Below, in pieces: positions 26,849-35,758 of a stretch of 64,000 nucleotides of DNA. The position numbers and the translations under genes are program-made. The DNA is from VAZQ01 sp045811525 (lineage in GTDB: Bacteria > Pseudomonadota > Alphaproteobacteria > Rhizobiales > Xanthobacteraceae), in NCBI GenBank assembly GCA_045811525.1, contig JBJMTV010000041.1, forward strand, positions 11,490 to 75,489, given 5' to 3'. The first letter of the stretch is position 1; each line of letters opens with the position of its first letter. The notes under the pieces were generated by a model. That model was not told where the DNA came from. It worked only from the letters and a program-made list of their open reading frames with translations, and made no database searches.

Positions 26849-27187
26849 ATGAAGAAGATCGAGGCCGTCATCAAGCCGTTCAAACTGGACGAGGTGAAGG
26901 AAGCACTGCAGGAAGTCGGACTGCAGGGTATCACCGTGACCGAGGCGAAAGGCTTCGGCCGGCAGAAGGGACATACGGAGCTTTATCGGGGTGCCGAATA
27001 CGTCGTGGATTTTCTGCCCAAGGTGAAGATCGAGATTGTGCTCGGTGACGACATGGTCGAGAAAGCCATCGAGGCGATCCGGCGTGCAGCGCAAACCGGG
27101 CGGATCGGGGACGGCAAAATTTTCGTTTCCAGCATCGAAGAAGCCATCCGGATCAGGACAGGGGAGTCCGGGTTGGACGCGATCTAA
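26849..27187 (+). CDS. glnB: nitrogen regulatory protein P-II
   Basis: 112 residues from ATG 26849 (AAGGAAA upstream). MKKIEAVIKPFKLDEVKEAL start, T-loop with the uridylylation site Tyr51 in YRGAEYVVDFLPK, and the B/C loops with GRIGDGKIFV. The trimer senses ATP/ADP and 2-oxoglutarate and controls NtrB, GlnE and often AmtB. Linked to glnA 70 bases downstream, so GlnB rather than GlnK. Confidence 0.96.
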   Translation: MKKIEAVIKPFKLDEVKEALQEVGLQGITVTEAKGFGRQKGHTELYRGAEYVVDFLPKVKIEIVLGDDMVEKAIEAIRRAAQTGRIGDGKIFVSSIEEAIRIRTGESGLDAI

Positions 27188-27257
27188 ACCGACCGCCATC
27201 TCTCGCATTCCCGCGCAAGCCGCCCCTCCGACAGCCACACGAAAGGGTCTCCGTCCC

Positions 27258-28667
27258 ATGACGACTGCCAAAGACGTAATGAAGCTGATCAAGGACAACG
27301 ACGTAAAATACGCTGACTTTCGCTTCACCGATCCGCGCGGAAAGTGGCAGCACGTCACGTTCGATATCTCGATGATCTCGGAAGAGACCTTTGCTGAGGG
27401 CCAGATGTTCGATGGCTCCTCGATCGCTGGCTGGAAGGCGATCCATGAGTCGGACATGAACCTGATGCCGGATCCGGCGTCCGCCTGCATCGATCCGTTC
27501 TTCGCCGAAACGACAGTGTCGCTGGTCTGCGACGTACTCGAGCCCACGACGGGAGAGCCGTACAATCGCGACCCGCGCAGCATTGCCAAGAGGGCGGAGG
27601 GCTACGCCAAGGCCTCGGGGGTGGGTGACACGGTCTATTTTGGTCCGGAAGCGGAGTTCTTCATCTTTGATGACGTGAAATACGCGGCTTCACCGTACAA
27701 CACCGGTTTCAAGCTCGATTCGACTGAATTCCCCACCAACTCCGACACTGACTACGAAGGCGGCAATCTGGGCCATCATATCGGATTCAAGAAGGGCTAC
27801 TTCCCGGTCCCGCCGCAGGACAGCGTGCAAGATATGCGCTCGGAGATGCTCGGTGCCATGGCGCGTATGGGCGTCAAGGTGGAAAAGCATCATCACGAGG
27901 TCGCCTCGGCCCAGCACGAGCTCGGCATGCGTTTCTCGCCAATGGTGGTGATGGCCGACCAACTGCAGATCTACAAGTACTGCATCACCCAGGTCGCACA
28001 GATTTACGGTAAGACCGCGACCTTCATGCCGAAGCCCATCTATGGCGATAACGGCTCCGGCATGCATTGCCATCAGTCGATTTGGAAGGCCGGCAAGCCG
28101 GTGTTTGCCGGCAACAAATATGCCGACCTCTCGGATACTTGCCTTTCCTACATTGCCGGTGTCATCCGGCACGCGAAGGCGATAAATGCCTTCACCAACC
28201 CGACCACGAATTCCTATAAGCGCCTGGTGCCCGGCTTCGAGGCGCCGGTCCTGCTGGCGTATTCGGCGCGTAATCGTTCGGCCTCGTGCCGGATTCCGTG
28301 GACAACGAATCCCAAGGCGAAGCGGGTGGAGGTGCGCTTCCCCGATCCGTTATGCAATCCTTACCTCGGCTTCGCCGCGATGCTGATGGCCGGCATGGAT
28401 GGCATCAAGAGTAAGCTTGATCCCGGACCGGCGATCGACAAGGACCTCTATGATCTCCCCCCTGCCGAGCTCAAACAGATTCCGACCGTCTGTGGCTCCT
28501 TGCGCCAGGCGCTCGAGGAGCTAAGCAAGGATCGCGAGTTCCTGAAAGCAGGTGGCGTGTTCGACGACGATTTTCTCGATGCTTACATCGAGTTGAAAAT
28601 GACGGAGGTCATCCGCTTCGAACACACGCCGCATCCGGTCGAATTCGAGATGTATTATTCGGCATAA
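27258..28667 (+). CDS. glnA: type I glutamine synthetase
   Basis: 469 residues from ATG 27258. GSI signatures: FDGSSIAGWKAIHESDMNL, the metal site FGPEAEFFIFD, the ATP-binding KPIYGDNGSGMHCHQS, NSYKRLVPGFEAP, and the adenylylation loop with Tyr in KDLYDLPPAE. Makes glutamine from glutamate, ammonia and ATP; the dodecamer is controlled through GlnB/GlnE adenylylation. Co-transcribed with glnB from the sigma-54 promoter. Confidence 0.97.
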   Translation: MTTAKDVMKLIKDNDVKYADFRFTDPRGKWQHVTFDISMISEETFAEGQMFDGSSIAGWKAIHESDMNLMPDPASACIDPFFAETTVSLVCDVLEPTTGEPYNRDPRSIAKRAEGYAKASGVGDTVYFGPEAEFFIFDDVKYAASPYNTGFKLDSTEFPTNSDTDYEGGNLGHHIGFKKGYFPVPPQDSVQDMRSEMLGAMARMGVKVEKHHHEVASAQHELGMRFSPMVVMADQLQIYKYCITQVAQIYGKTATFMPKPIYGDNGSGMHCHQSIWKAGKPVFAGNKYADLSDTCLSYIAGVIRHAKAINAFTNPTTNSYKRLVPGFEAPVLLAYSARNRSASCRIPWTTNPKAKRVEVRFPDPLCNPYLGFAAMLMAGMDGIKSKLDPGPAIDKDLYDLPPAELKQIPTVCGSLRQALEELSKDREFLKAGGVFDDDFLDAYIELKMTEVIRFEHTPHPVEFEMYYSA

Positions 28668-28723
28668 AGCGGCGATCTGGGCCAATGGCCTAATGGCCGC
28701 GCCTTGGCGTTGTCGGATAACCC

Positions 28724-28747
28724 AAGGGGCACGGACCGGCGCCCCTT
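28724..28747 (+). terminator. terminator between glnA and the GGDEF gene
   Basis: Stem AAGGGGC / GCCCCTT (7 bp) with a 10-nt loop, then TCA, between the convergent glnA and diguanylate cyclase genes. With the flanking A and T residues it may act in both directions. Confidence 0.55.
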
Positions 28748-28765
28748 TCACAACTGTGCCATCAC

Positions 28766-30034
28766 TTAGCGCGCTGGGAGCGGCGCGGCATCCGGCTGCC
28801 AGCGTAACCCTTTTTGCCCCCGCTGGTCCGGAGGCGATGCAGGCTGAGGCGTGTTCCACGACCCCTCCTCGAGTGCCTCGACCCGATTGCGGCCGTTCGC
28901 CTTTGCTTGATAAAGCGCTCGGTCGGCCAGCGGCAGTAGTGTCGTTAGGTCGGCACAGACGGCTGTGCTCACTGCGCCGATGCTCACGGTCGCACGGACA
29001 GGAGCTCCGGCGATCATTGCTCCTGCTTCTTCGAACGCGCGTCGCAGGCGCTCGGCTGCTGTGAGTGCATCCGCGAGAGAGCCCGGCATCAATGCCACAA
29101 ATTCTTCGCCCCCCAGGCGGGCAACCACATCGGACGCGCGTAGGCTTTTCGTAGCGGTCGCGGCGAATACTCGCAGCGTGTCGTCGCCAAGAGCATGGCC
29201 GAACCGGTCGTTGATCTTCTTGAAATGGTCAAGGTCGAACATCAGCACGCTGACCGGGTCGCCATTCTTCACTTGCCGAGTCAGCACCTGCCGGGCTGCA
29301 GCAAAGAACCCGCGACGATTCAAGATTCCGGTGAGCTCATCGGTGAGCGCCGCGTCGCGCTGGATGCGCACCGTGCGTTCTTTGGCGAGCACGAGCACGA
29401 TGAAGGCCGTGCCGACCACATAGAGCATTGTCTCGAGCGCAAATACCGCCACCCAGCCGCTCGCCAAAGTGACAACTCCAGCTTCGGCGGGCAGCAGACT
29501 GGCAAGCGGAATTGGACACAGGAAAACGGCGCCGTGCAAAATGGGCACGAAGATCGCAGGCCATCGCCGCAGCAAAGTCTTCCGCCTTTCGCGCCAAAGC
29601 TCGATGGCAGTCAGGAATGTGTAGCTCGCAACGATGACGGAGCTCAGGGTAATGCGCAGGACCCCCTGCTCGCCGAAATCAGGAAACATGCAGGCCAGCA
29701 GCCATACTGCCGCGCCCGCGCACATGGCACCCCACAGCACCGGTCGGCCATGAAAGAGGCGCGACGCGCTCCAGATCATTCCGCAAGCGATGAACAGAGA
29801 TGCGTTACCTATGCCGCGGGGTAACGGCGGCGAGATCAGGTTCTCAAGGCTCCAGATCGCAACCGAAAAGCCGCCGAGCAGATAGGCGGTCCCCCACCAG
29901 GCGAGTGCGCGCACACGTTCTTGTGCCCAGGCTGCCAACAGGAACAGGCCTAGGAGTGCGGTGATGCAGGTCGCGACGACAAACAACGTAGCCACGTCGA
30001 GCGTGATTTGCGTGTGGATGGGAGCGAACTGCAT
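28766..30034 (-). CDS. membrane-bound diguanylate cyclase (GGDEF domain)
   Basis: 422 residues. About six to seven N-terminal hydrophobic helices (residues ~15-235) serve as an unknown sensor, then a GGDEF domain beginning DELTGILNRRGFF with the active motif GGEEF in VVARLGGEEFVALMPG. An I-site RASD lies five residues before GGEEF, so product inhibition by c-di-GMP is likely. It should make c-di-GMP, which commonly promotes polysaccharide production; a polysaccharide locus lies 7 kb away, but a link is only a guess. Confidence 0.9.
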   Translation of the reverse strand: MQFAPIHTQITLDVATLFVVATCITALLGLFLLAAWAQERVRALAWWGTAYLLGGFSVAIWSLENLISPPLPRGIGNASLFIACGMIWSASRLFHGRPVLWGAMCAGAAVWLLACMFPDFGEQGVLRITLSSVIVASYTFLTAIELWRERRKTLLRRWPAIFVPILHGAVFLCPIPLASLLPAEAGVVTLASGWVAVFALETMLYVVGTAFIVLVLAKERTVRIQRDAALTDELTGILNRRGFFAAARQVLTRQVKNGDPVSVLMFDLDHFKKINDRFGHALGDDTLRVFAATATKSLRASDVVARLGGEEFVALMPGSLADALTAAERLRRAFEEAGAMIAGAPVRATVSIGAVSTAVCADLTTLLPLADRALYQAKANGRNRVEALEEGSWNTPQPASPPDQRGQKGLRWQPDAAPLPAR

Positions 30035-30379
30035 CGATGAGGACCCTCACTGGCGTTCTGGGGTCTCTTATCATCGACACCGCTTTATGCATGCGAACTC
30101 TGATTCGAGCGTTTGTGGTTGGTTTCGCTAAGCATCTATTTTGCGTCGAAAACTGCACAAAAGAGTACGCAACTCAGGAAGATTAGTTGTGAGACCTGCA
30201 GGACCCCCGAGCGGCCGGATCAAACCGTCTGCGCCGTCCAAATGCCTGTTCGACATTAGGGATCGCTGCCCAGCTCCGCATCGCGGCGCTCGGAACCACG
30301 TCGGCTGATGAACCAGTCGAAGCTCGCTCGGGGCAGATGTTGCGGCGCGTTCCGCTACACCATTCGCAATTGCTGCCAG
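30035..30379. other. intergenic region between the GGDEF gene and rpsI
   Basis: 345 bases upstream of the GGDEF gene and downstream of rpsI. Relatively AT-rich for this genome between about 30060 and 30190, which may hold the promoter of the GGDEF gene. No gene, tRNA or convincing terminator recognised; argC, which often follows rpsI in this order, is absent. Confidence 0.5.
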
Positions 30380-30859
30380 TTAGCGTTTCGAGAACTGGAA
30401 CGAGCGCCTCGCCTTCGCCCGGCCGTACTTCTTGCGCTCGACTACACGGGAATCCCGAGTGAGGAACCCGCCTTTCTTGAGGGCGCCGCGCAAATCAGGC
30501 TCAAAGTTCATCAGCGCCTTGGACAAGCCGTGACGGACGGCACCGGCTTGGCCCGACAACCCGCCCCCTGAAACCGTGCACACGATGTCATATTGGTCGG
30601 CACGGTTGGTGGCGACCAACGGTTGCTGGATCAACATCCGCAGGACCGGCCGTGCGAAATAGGTTTCCAGCTCGCGCGTGTTGACGACGATCTTTCCGCC
30701 GCCACGTTTGAGCCAGACGCGTGCGACGGCATCTTTCCGCTTGCCAGTGGCGTAGGCGCGGCCCTGCTTATCCAGTCTCTGCACATATCGGGGCGTCTCA
30801 GCAGCAGCTGCCGGCTTGAGCGCGGCAAGCTGATCGAGCGACTGCATGGTTTCCGCCAT
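30380..30859 (-). CDS. rpsI: 30S ribosomal protein S9
   Basis: 159 residues from ATG 30859. The N-terminal ~30 residues are an alphaproteobacterial extension; the core has YATGKRKDAVARVWLKRG, and the protein ends KKYGRAKARRSFQFSKR with the basic tail reaching the P-site tRNA. The GTG at 30865 overlaps the rplM stop as GTGA, so coupling to rplM is likely either way. Confidence 0.97.
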   Translation of the reverse strand: MAETMQSLDQLAALKPAAAAETPRYVQRLDKQGRAYATGKRKDAVARVWLKRGGGKIVVNTRELETYFARPVLRMLIQQPLVATNRADQYDIVCTVSGGGLSGQAGAVRHGLSKALMNFEPDLRGALKKGGFLTRDSRVVERKKYGRAKARRSFQFSKR

Positions 30860-30861
30860 GG

Positions 30862-31326
30862 TCACGCGGTCCTTGTGTTCTTACGGTTCATTGCTGCGAT
30901 GTCGAGCTTTTCAGGCTGTTGTGCAACGTGCGGGTGGTCAGGCCCCGCATAGACCCTCAGGTTGCCAAGTTGTACCCGGCCCAGTGGTCCTCGCGGCAGC
31001 ATACGCTCAACCGCCTTTTCCACGACGCGCTGAGGGAATTTTCCCTCGAGGATGGAACGCGCGGTACGTTCCTTCACGCCGCCGATAAACCCGGTGTGGT
31101 GATAATAGACCTTGTTCTCGCGCTTCTTGCCGGTAAGCACGATCTTCTCGGCATTGACGATAATGACATTGTCACCGTCATCCACATGCGGTGTATACGT
31201 GGCTTTGTGCTTGCCGCGCAGCCGCATGGCCACAATGGTCGCGAGCCGCCCGACGACAAGGCCGGTCGCATCAATCATCACCCACTTCTTTTCAATCTCG
31301 GCCGGCTTCGCCGAAAACGTCTTCAT
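30862..31326 (-). CDS. rplM: 50S ribosomal protein L13
   Basis: 154 residues, MKTFSAKPAEIEKKWVMIDA start, GRLATIVAMRLRGKHK, the HTGFIGGVKERTA stretch and RMLPRGPLGRVQLGNLRVYAG. Standard partner of rpsI. A good promoter match lies 36 bases upstream. Confidence 0.97.
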   Translation of the reverse strand: MKTFSAKPAEIEKKWVMIDATGLVVGRLATIVAMRLRGKHKATYTPHVDDGDNVIIVNAEKIVLTGKKRENKVYYHHTGFIGGVKERTARSILEGKFPQRVVEKAVERMLPRGPLGRVQLGNLRVYAGPDHPHVAQQPEKLDIAAMNRKNTRTA

Positions 31327-31361
31327 ACGCCGGTTTCCTGCAGGGAACGCTGGGGAGCCGG

Positions 31362-31390
31362 CTCATACTATGGCGCCGATCAGGGGTCAA
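31362..31390 (-). promoter_or_regulatory. rplM-rpsI promoter
   Basis: Minus strand: TTGACC (31390-31385), 17-base spacer, TATGAG (31367-31362). Good -35, optimal spacing, -10 with the conserved TA start. Two perfect TATAAT hexamers further upstream on this strand (near 31402-31440) lack good -35 partners. Confidence 0.55.
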
Positions 31391-31449
31391 CAGCTGAGTT
31401 CGGATCTCAATTATACCAATGGCTTATGTCTATGGTTCCATTATACCTC

Positions 31450-31478
31450 TTGCGCGCTCGTACCTCTTGCCCTTATAC
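31450..31478 (+). promoter_or_regulatory. possible promoter of the enoyl-CoA hydratase gene
   Basis: TTGCGC (31450-31455), 17-base spacer, TTATAC (31473-31478). It overlaps a direct repeat TACCTCTTGC (31444 and 31461). Plausible but unproven. Confidence 0.3.
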
Positions 31479-31575
31479 GGGCAATGGAGGACCGAGGACG
31501 CGCCGCTTGCTCGTTAGCAGCCTTGCGCCGAGCGGCACTGCGGCTAAGTAAAGCCTGCACTTTTCGGATTAGGTT

Positions 31576-32397
31576 ATGCAAACTCAGTCGTCTGTCCGCC
31601 GGCGCGGCAATGAGCGCCCGCTCGAGCGGGAAAATCAGGGCACCATCGCGATCCTCACAATGAATCGTCCAGGCACGAGCAACACCCTGTCGGAGGCGAT
31701 GCTTGCGGCCCTGAGCGACGAGCTCGCCGCGATTGGTCAAGACCAGAGCGTGCGGGTCCTGGTGCTCGCTGCGAACGGCGCCGCGTTTTGCGGGGGTCAC
31801 GACCTCAAGGAGTTGACTGCGCGTCGCAGCGACGAGGATGGTGGTCGCGCCTATTTTCAACACATCCTGTCTGCCTGCAGCACCATGATGCAGCAGATCG
31901 TAGCACTGCCGCAGCCGGTCATCGCCAGCGTCGAAGGCATAGCCACGGCGGCCGGATGTCAGCTGGTGGCGAGCTGCGACCTTGCCATTGCCTCTGCCAA
32001 CGCAAGGTTCGGGGTCTCCGGAATCAATGCCGGCCTCTTCTGCTCAACACCGATGGTCGCCCTTTCGCGCAATGTCGGACGCAAGCACGCGATGCAGATG
32101 CTTCTCACCGGCGACCTGATTTCGGCTGAGGATGCTCACCGCATCGGACTCGTAAACCAAGTGGTACCGGCGGGGGAGGCACTCGATGCGGCACGCGCAT
32201 TGGCAGCGACCATCGCCGGAAAATCGCAGCATGCCGTCAAGCTCGGCAAAGAAGCATTCTATCGTCAGCTCGGCATGCCACTTGGTGAGGCGTACGGCTA
32301 CACCTCCGAGGTGATGGTCGAAAACCTTTTTGCTGCCGACGCCAAAGAAGGAATCGAGGCGTTCATCGCCAAGCGGCGGCCGAACTGGCGCTCCTGA
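31576..32397 (+). CDS. enoyl-CoA hydratase/isomerase family protein (1)
   Basis: 273 residues, crotonase fold. Oxyanion-hole segments AAFCGGHDLKEL and EGIATAAGCQLVASCDLAIAS are present; the usual first catalytic Glu position is replaced in the AAGCQL region, as in the ECHDC3-type branch, so hydratase activity is uncertain. ATG 31576 with no strong Shine-Dalgarno. Followed 15 bases later by a CoA-binding protein and then metY; this block next to rplM/rpsI is common in the order. Confidence 0.85.
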   Translation: MQTQSSVRRRGNERPLERENQGTIAILTMNRPGTSNTLSEAMLAALSDELAAIGQDQSVRVLVLAANGAAFCGGHDLKELTARRSDEDGGRAYFQHILSACSTMMQQIVALPQPVIASVEGIATAAGCQLVASCDLAIASANARFGVSGINAGLFCSTPMVALSRNVGRKHAMQMLLTGDLISAEDAHRIGLVNQVVPAGEALDAARALAATIAGKSQHAVKLGKEAFYRQLGMPLGEAYGYTSEVMVENLFAADAKEGIEAFIAKRRPNWRS

Positions 32398-32412
32398 GCA
32401 CGGCGCATGTGA

Positions 32413-33009
32413 GTGAACGCAAGCATGGACCACGAGGACTACGAGGACGGCTACATCCGCGGCATTCTCACTGCAGTGAAAAGCATCGCCATGGTCGGTG
32501 TCTCGGCCACCCCCAGCCGTCCAAGCTACTTCGCGTTTAAATATCTGCTCGAGCGCGGCTATCACATGATTCCCGTCAATCCGCGACTGGACGGGCAACC
32601 GCTGCTTGCGCAGAAGGCCTACGCCAATCTTCGTGACATTCCCGAACCAATTGACATGGTGGATGTGTTCCGCGCGTCAGACCATGCGTTAGCCGTCGTC
32701 GAGGAGGCGCTCACCCTCAAGCCAAGGCCGCAGGTCATCTGGATGCAGCTCGGCGTGCGCAACGATGAGGCCGCCCGTCTCGCCGAAGCGAACGGTTTAA
32801 AGGTGGTGATGAACCGATGCCCGAAGATCGAGTATGGACGCCTGTCATCTGAGATCGCTTGGATGGGAGTGAACACGCGAACGCTGAGCGCCAAGAAGGC
32901 CCAGCGCTCGGGCGCAGGCATCCAGAGGATGGGTCTCAATCGGTCGACATTGGCCGGCGGCACCATCAATGCCGCACTCCGCGCGCAACGGGACGAAAGC
33001 GCGCGCTGA
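32413..33009 (+). CDS. CoA-binding domain protein (YccU family)
   Basis: 198 residues. Rossmann-like CoA_binding_2 domain: KSIAMVGVSATPSRPSYFAFKYLLERGY, IPVNPRLDGQPLLAQKAYANLRDIPEPIDMVDVFR, IWMQLGVRNDEAARLAEANGLKVVMNRCPKIEYGRL. The last ~45 residues are a basic tail. The start is GTG 32413 or ATG 32425. Function of this family is not established; probably acyl-CoA or nucleotide binding in the cytoplasm. Confidence 0.85.
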   Translation: MNASMDHEDYEDGYIRGILTAVKSIAMVGVSATPSRPSYFAFKYLLERGYHMIPVNPRLDGQPLLAQKAYANLRDIPEPIDMVDVFRASDHALAVVEEALTLKPRPQVIWMQLGVRNDEAARLAEANGLKVVMNRCPKIEYGRLSSEIAWMGVNTRTLSAKKAQRSGAGIQRMGLNRSTLAGGTINAALRAQRDESAR

Positions 33010-33114
33010 GCAGCCCGAGAAATCGGGGATGTGACGGAAAAGTCATAGCAAGCTGTGCCATGATCCTCCCATCAGGTGGCGAATCAATCGTGCGCCAAAA
33101 AAGCTGGAACGCAA

Positions 33115-33459
33115 ATGTTGAGAGCCTTGCTGCTGGCAACGGCGCTCTTGCTTGTTGCAAGCGCCGCAAATGCGCAAACCAGCGATGACCAGGCGCTATG
33201 CCAAGACGATGCGTTCCGCGTCTGCTCGCACACCATTCCCGACCGCGAGCGCACGTTTCAATGCATGGTGCAGAACCGTGACGCCCTGTCACCCGCGTGC
33301 CGCGCCGTGATGGCCCGGCTATTGCCCCCTAAAACCGGGCCGCAAAAGCGGCGCCCCGGGATGTCGCGCTCCGGCTCAACGGTGGCAGAGGGCGAGAAGC
33401 CTCCAGGGCGAACGCGCAAAGGTGGCCCGGTCAATCTCAGCCCCGCCTCCCCGCAATAG
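33115..33459 (+). CDS. small secreted cysteine-containing protein of unknown function
   Basis: 114 residues from ATG 33115. A clean signal peptide (MLRALLLATALLLVASAANA-Q) precedes a short domain with four cysteines in the pattern C-x6-C-x13-C-x11-C (LCQDDAFRVCSHTIPD...FQCMVQNRDALSPACRAVM), like the Cys-rich repeats I recall from Bradyrhizobium hypothetical proteins. The C-terminal 45 residues are Pro/Arg/Gly-rich. Probably periplasmic. Confidence 0.65.
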   Translation: MLRALLLATALLLVASAANAQTSDDQALCQDDAFRVCSHTIPDRERTFQCMVQNRDALSPACRAVMARLLPPKTGPQKRRPGMSRSGSTVAEGEKPPGRTRKGGPVNLSPASPQ

Positions 33460-33596
33460 CGAAGCCGCTCGCGACTGCTCGATCTGCGTTGCGCCGGCAA
33501 TGCGCGGTCCGAGTGCCTTGAGCGGCGCCTGACGCTCCGGTACACCCGGGATGAGGGAACCGGACCATCCGTGACCCGACAGGATGAGGATCGGCC

Positions 33597-34877
33597 ATGA
33601 CCGCACGCGTTCCCGGCTTCGCCACGCTTGCCATCCATGCCGGTGCTCAGCCTGACCCGACAACCGGCGCACGTGCGACCCCGATCTATCAAACCACATC
33701 GTTTGTGTTCGAGGACGTCGATCATGCAGCATCGCTGTTCGGGCTGCAGACCTTCGGCAACATTTATACTCGCATCGGCAACCCGACCAATGCGGTGCTG
33801 GAGGAGCGCGTAGCAGCGCTCGAAGGTGGCACCGCAGGACTTGCGGTCGCCTCCGGACACGCTGCCCAGGTGATCGTGATGCATTGCCTGATGCGTCCCG
33901 GCGAGGAATTTGTAGCCGCGAAAAAGCTTTATGGCGGCTCCATCAATCAGTTCAATCATGCCTTCAAAAATTTCGGCTGGACCGTAGCGTGGGCCGACCC
34001 CGACGACATCGGCACCTTCGAGCGCGCCGTGAATTCCAACACCAAGGCAATCTTCGTCGAGTCGATCGCCAATCCAGGCGGTGTCATCACCGACATCGAG
34101 GCGGTTGCCAAGATTGCCCAGAACGCAGGCGTGCCGCTGATCGTCGATAACACGTTGGCGACTCCATATTTATGCAAGCCCATCGATTACGGTGCCGACA
34201 TCGTGGTGCATTCGCTTACCAAGTTTCTCGGCGGGCACGGCAATTCCATCGGCGGAATGATCGTCGACGGCGGCACGTTCAATTGGTCACGGAACAAGCG
34301 CTACCCTATGCTCTCGGAGCCTAGGCCGGAATATCAGGGCATCGTCCTGCACGAAACGTTCGGCAATTTCGCGTTTGCAATTGCTTGCCGGGTTTTGGCG
34401 TTGCGTGACATCGGCCCGGCGCTTTCACCCTTTAATGCTTTTCTAATTCTCACGGGGATCGAAACTTTGCCGCTGCGCATGCAGCGACACTGCGAGAATG
34501 CACTCGCCGTGGCGCAGTGGCTGAGCACCCGTGAGGACGTCGCGTGGGTGAGCTATCCCGGGCTCGCGGGGGATCGATACTACAACCTCGCGAAACGCTA
34601 TGTGCCTGCCGGTGCGGGGGCTGTGTTCACGTTCGGCCTCAAGGGGGGCTACGATGCCGGAGTGAAACTTGTCTCAAACGTGAAGCTCTTCTCCCACCTT
34701 GCCAATATCGGCGACACGCGCTCGCTGATCATTCATCCGGCCTCTACCACGCACCGACAACTCACAGACGTCCAGAAGGCCCAAGCCGGCGCAGGACCAG
34801 ACGTGGTGCGGCTTTCGATTGGCCTAGAGGACAAGGACGACATCATCGCCGACTTGCAGCAGGCACTCGCCGCTTAG
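33597..34877 (+). CDS. metY: O-acetylhomoserine aminocarboxypropyltransferase/sulfhydrylase
   Basis: 426 residues, PLP-dependent Cys/Met metabolism family. The start TLAIHAGAQPDPTTGARATPIYQTTSF is typical; the PLP lysine is in VHSLTKFLGGHGNSIGG; YTRIGNPTNAVLEERVAALEGG forms the other cofactor contacts. Converts O-acetylhomoserine plus sulfide to homocysteine. ATG 33597 follows GGATGAGGATC. The length favours MetY over the ~400-residue MetZ/MetB. Confidence 0.92.
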   Translation: MTARVPGFATLAIHAGAQPDPTTGARATPIYQTTSFVFEDVDHAASLFGLQTFGNIYTRIGNPTNAVLEERVAALEGGTAGLAVASGHAAQVIVMHCLMRPGEEFVAAKKLYGGSINQFNHAFKNFGWTVAWADPDDIGTFERAVNSNTKAIFVESIANPGGVITDIEAVAKIAQNAGVPLIVDNTLATPYLCKPIDYGADIVVHSLTKFLGGHGNSIGGMIVDGGTFNWSRNKRYPMLSEPRPEYQGIVLHETFGNFAFAIACRVLALRDIGPALSPFNAFLILTGIETLPLRMQRHCENALAVAQWLSTREDVAWVSYPGLAGDRYYNLAKRYVPAGAGAVFTFGLKGGYDAGVKLVSNVKLFSHLANIGDTRSLIIHPASTTHRQLTDVQKAQAGAGPDVVRLSIGLEDKDDIIADLQQALAA

Positions 34878-35002
34878 CGATCCTGCCGTACCCGGCGCCG
34901 GCCCTACCCGCTGCTCCGCGCAACGGTCGACCCCGCGAGCGGCGCAGATTCATCCGGCGGTGGGAGGCTATCTGCGCGAGACGGCGTGCGCGTAGTTTAC
35001 TG

Positions 35003-35758
35003 TCAGACTTTTTTGAACGTGCGGCTTACGTAGTGGCGAATCCGGTCTAGCGTCTCTGGAGCGGTCCAGATTTCTCCGGCGGCCGCGTCGATGCTGGAAC
35101 CAACGCGCTCCAGGCGCTCCAGTGCCGGCTGGCGCGTCTGGCGCTTGCTCAAGGCAAAAACCGCGGGCGGCAGCTTGGCCAGAGTCATGGCCGTGCCCAT
35201 TGCACGCTCCATTAGCTCTTGCGGCTCGACGATCTCGTTGACCAATCCCCGGGCCAGCGCATCGACCGGTGCATAGGTATTACCATCGAAGATCAGCTGC
35301 TCGAAGTGCTCGGGAGCGGCCGCGGCGCGCATGATTTCCATCGCCACCGCCGGAAAGGCGACGCCAACGAGCAACTCCGGGACGCCGATACGGCTCTCCG
35401 TGCGGGCGGCGACCCGCCGATCGCAGGCACAGGCGAGCACGCAGCCCCCGGCAATGGCATGGCCATTGACTGCGGCGATGACCGGCTTGGGATGCGAGAA
35501 GGCAGCCATGAACATGGCATTAAGCGCCGGCAGGAAGCTTCGCACATAGGCTTTGCCTCCTTCCAGCACGCGCACGAGGTCGACGCCCGCAGAAAAGATC
35601 GTGCCCTGGCCCGTCAGCACCATGGCACGTGCCGGTGATAACCTGACCTGCTCGAAGCAGGCGATGAGCTCGTCGCAGAACTCGAGCGACATGGCATTGG
35701 CTTTGCGGTGCGCCATGCGGACCAGGGCGATGCCATCAATTTCGCAGAGTTCAATCAC
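35003..35758 (-). CDS. enoyl-CoA hydratase/isomerase family protein (2)
   Basis: 251 residues, crotonase fold: TGQGTIFSAGVDLVRVLEGG and NGHAIAGGCVLACACDRRVAA form the oxyanion hole. Starts at GTG 35758, overlapping the ctaA stop as GTGA, so it is translated with ctaA. Substrate unknown; the link with heme A synthesis is probably operonic convenience. Confidence 0.85.
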   Translation of the reverse strand: MIELCEIDGIALVRMAHRKANAMSLEFCDELIACFEQVRLSPARAMVLTGQGTIFSAGVDLVRVLEGGKAYVRSFLPALNAMFMAAFSHPKPVIAAVNGHAIAGGCVLACACDRRVAARTESRIGVPELLVGVAFPAVAMEIMRAAAAPEHFEQLIFDGNTYAPVDALARGLVNEIVEPQELMERAMGTAMTLAKLPPAVFALSKRQTRQPALERLERVGSSIDAAAGEIWTAPETLDRIRHYVSRTFKKV

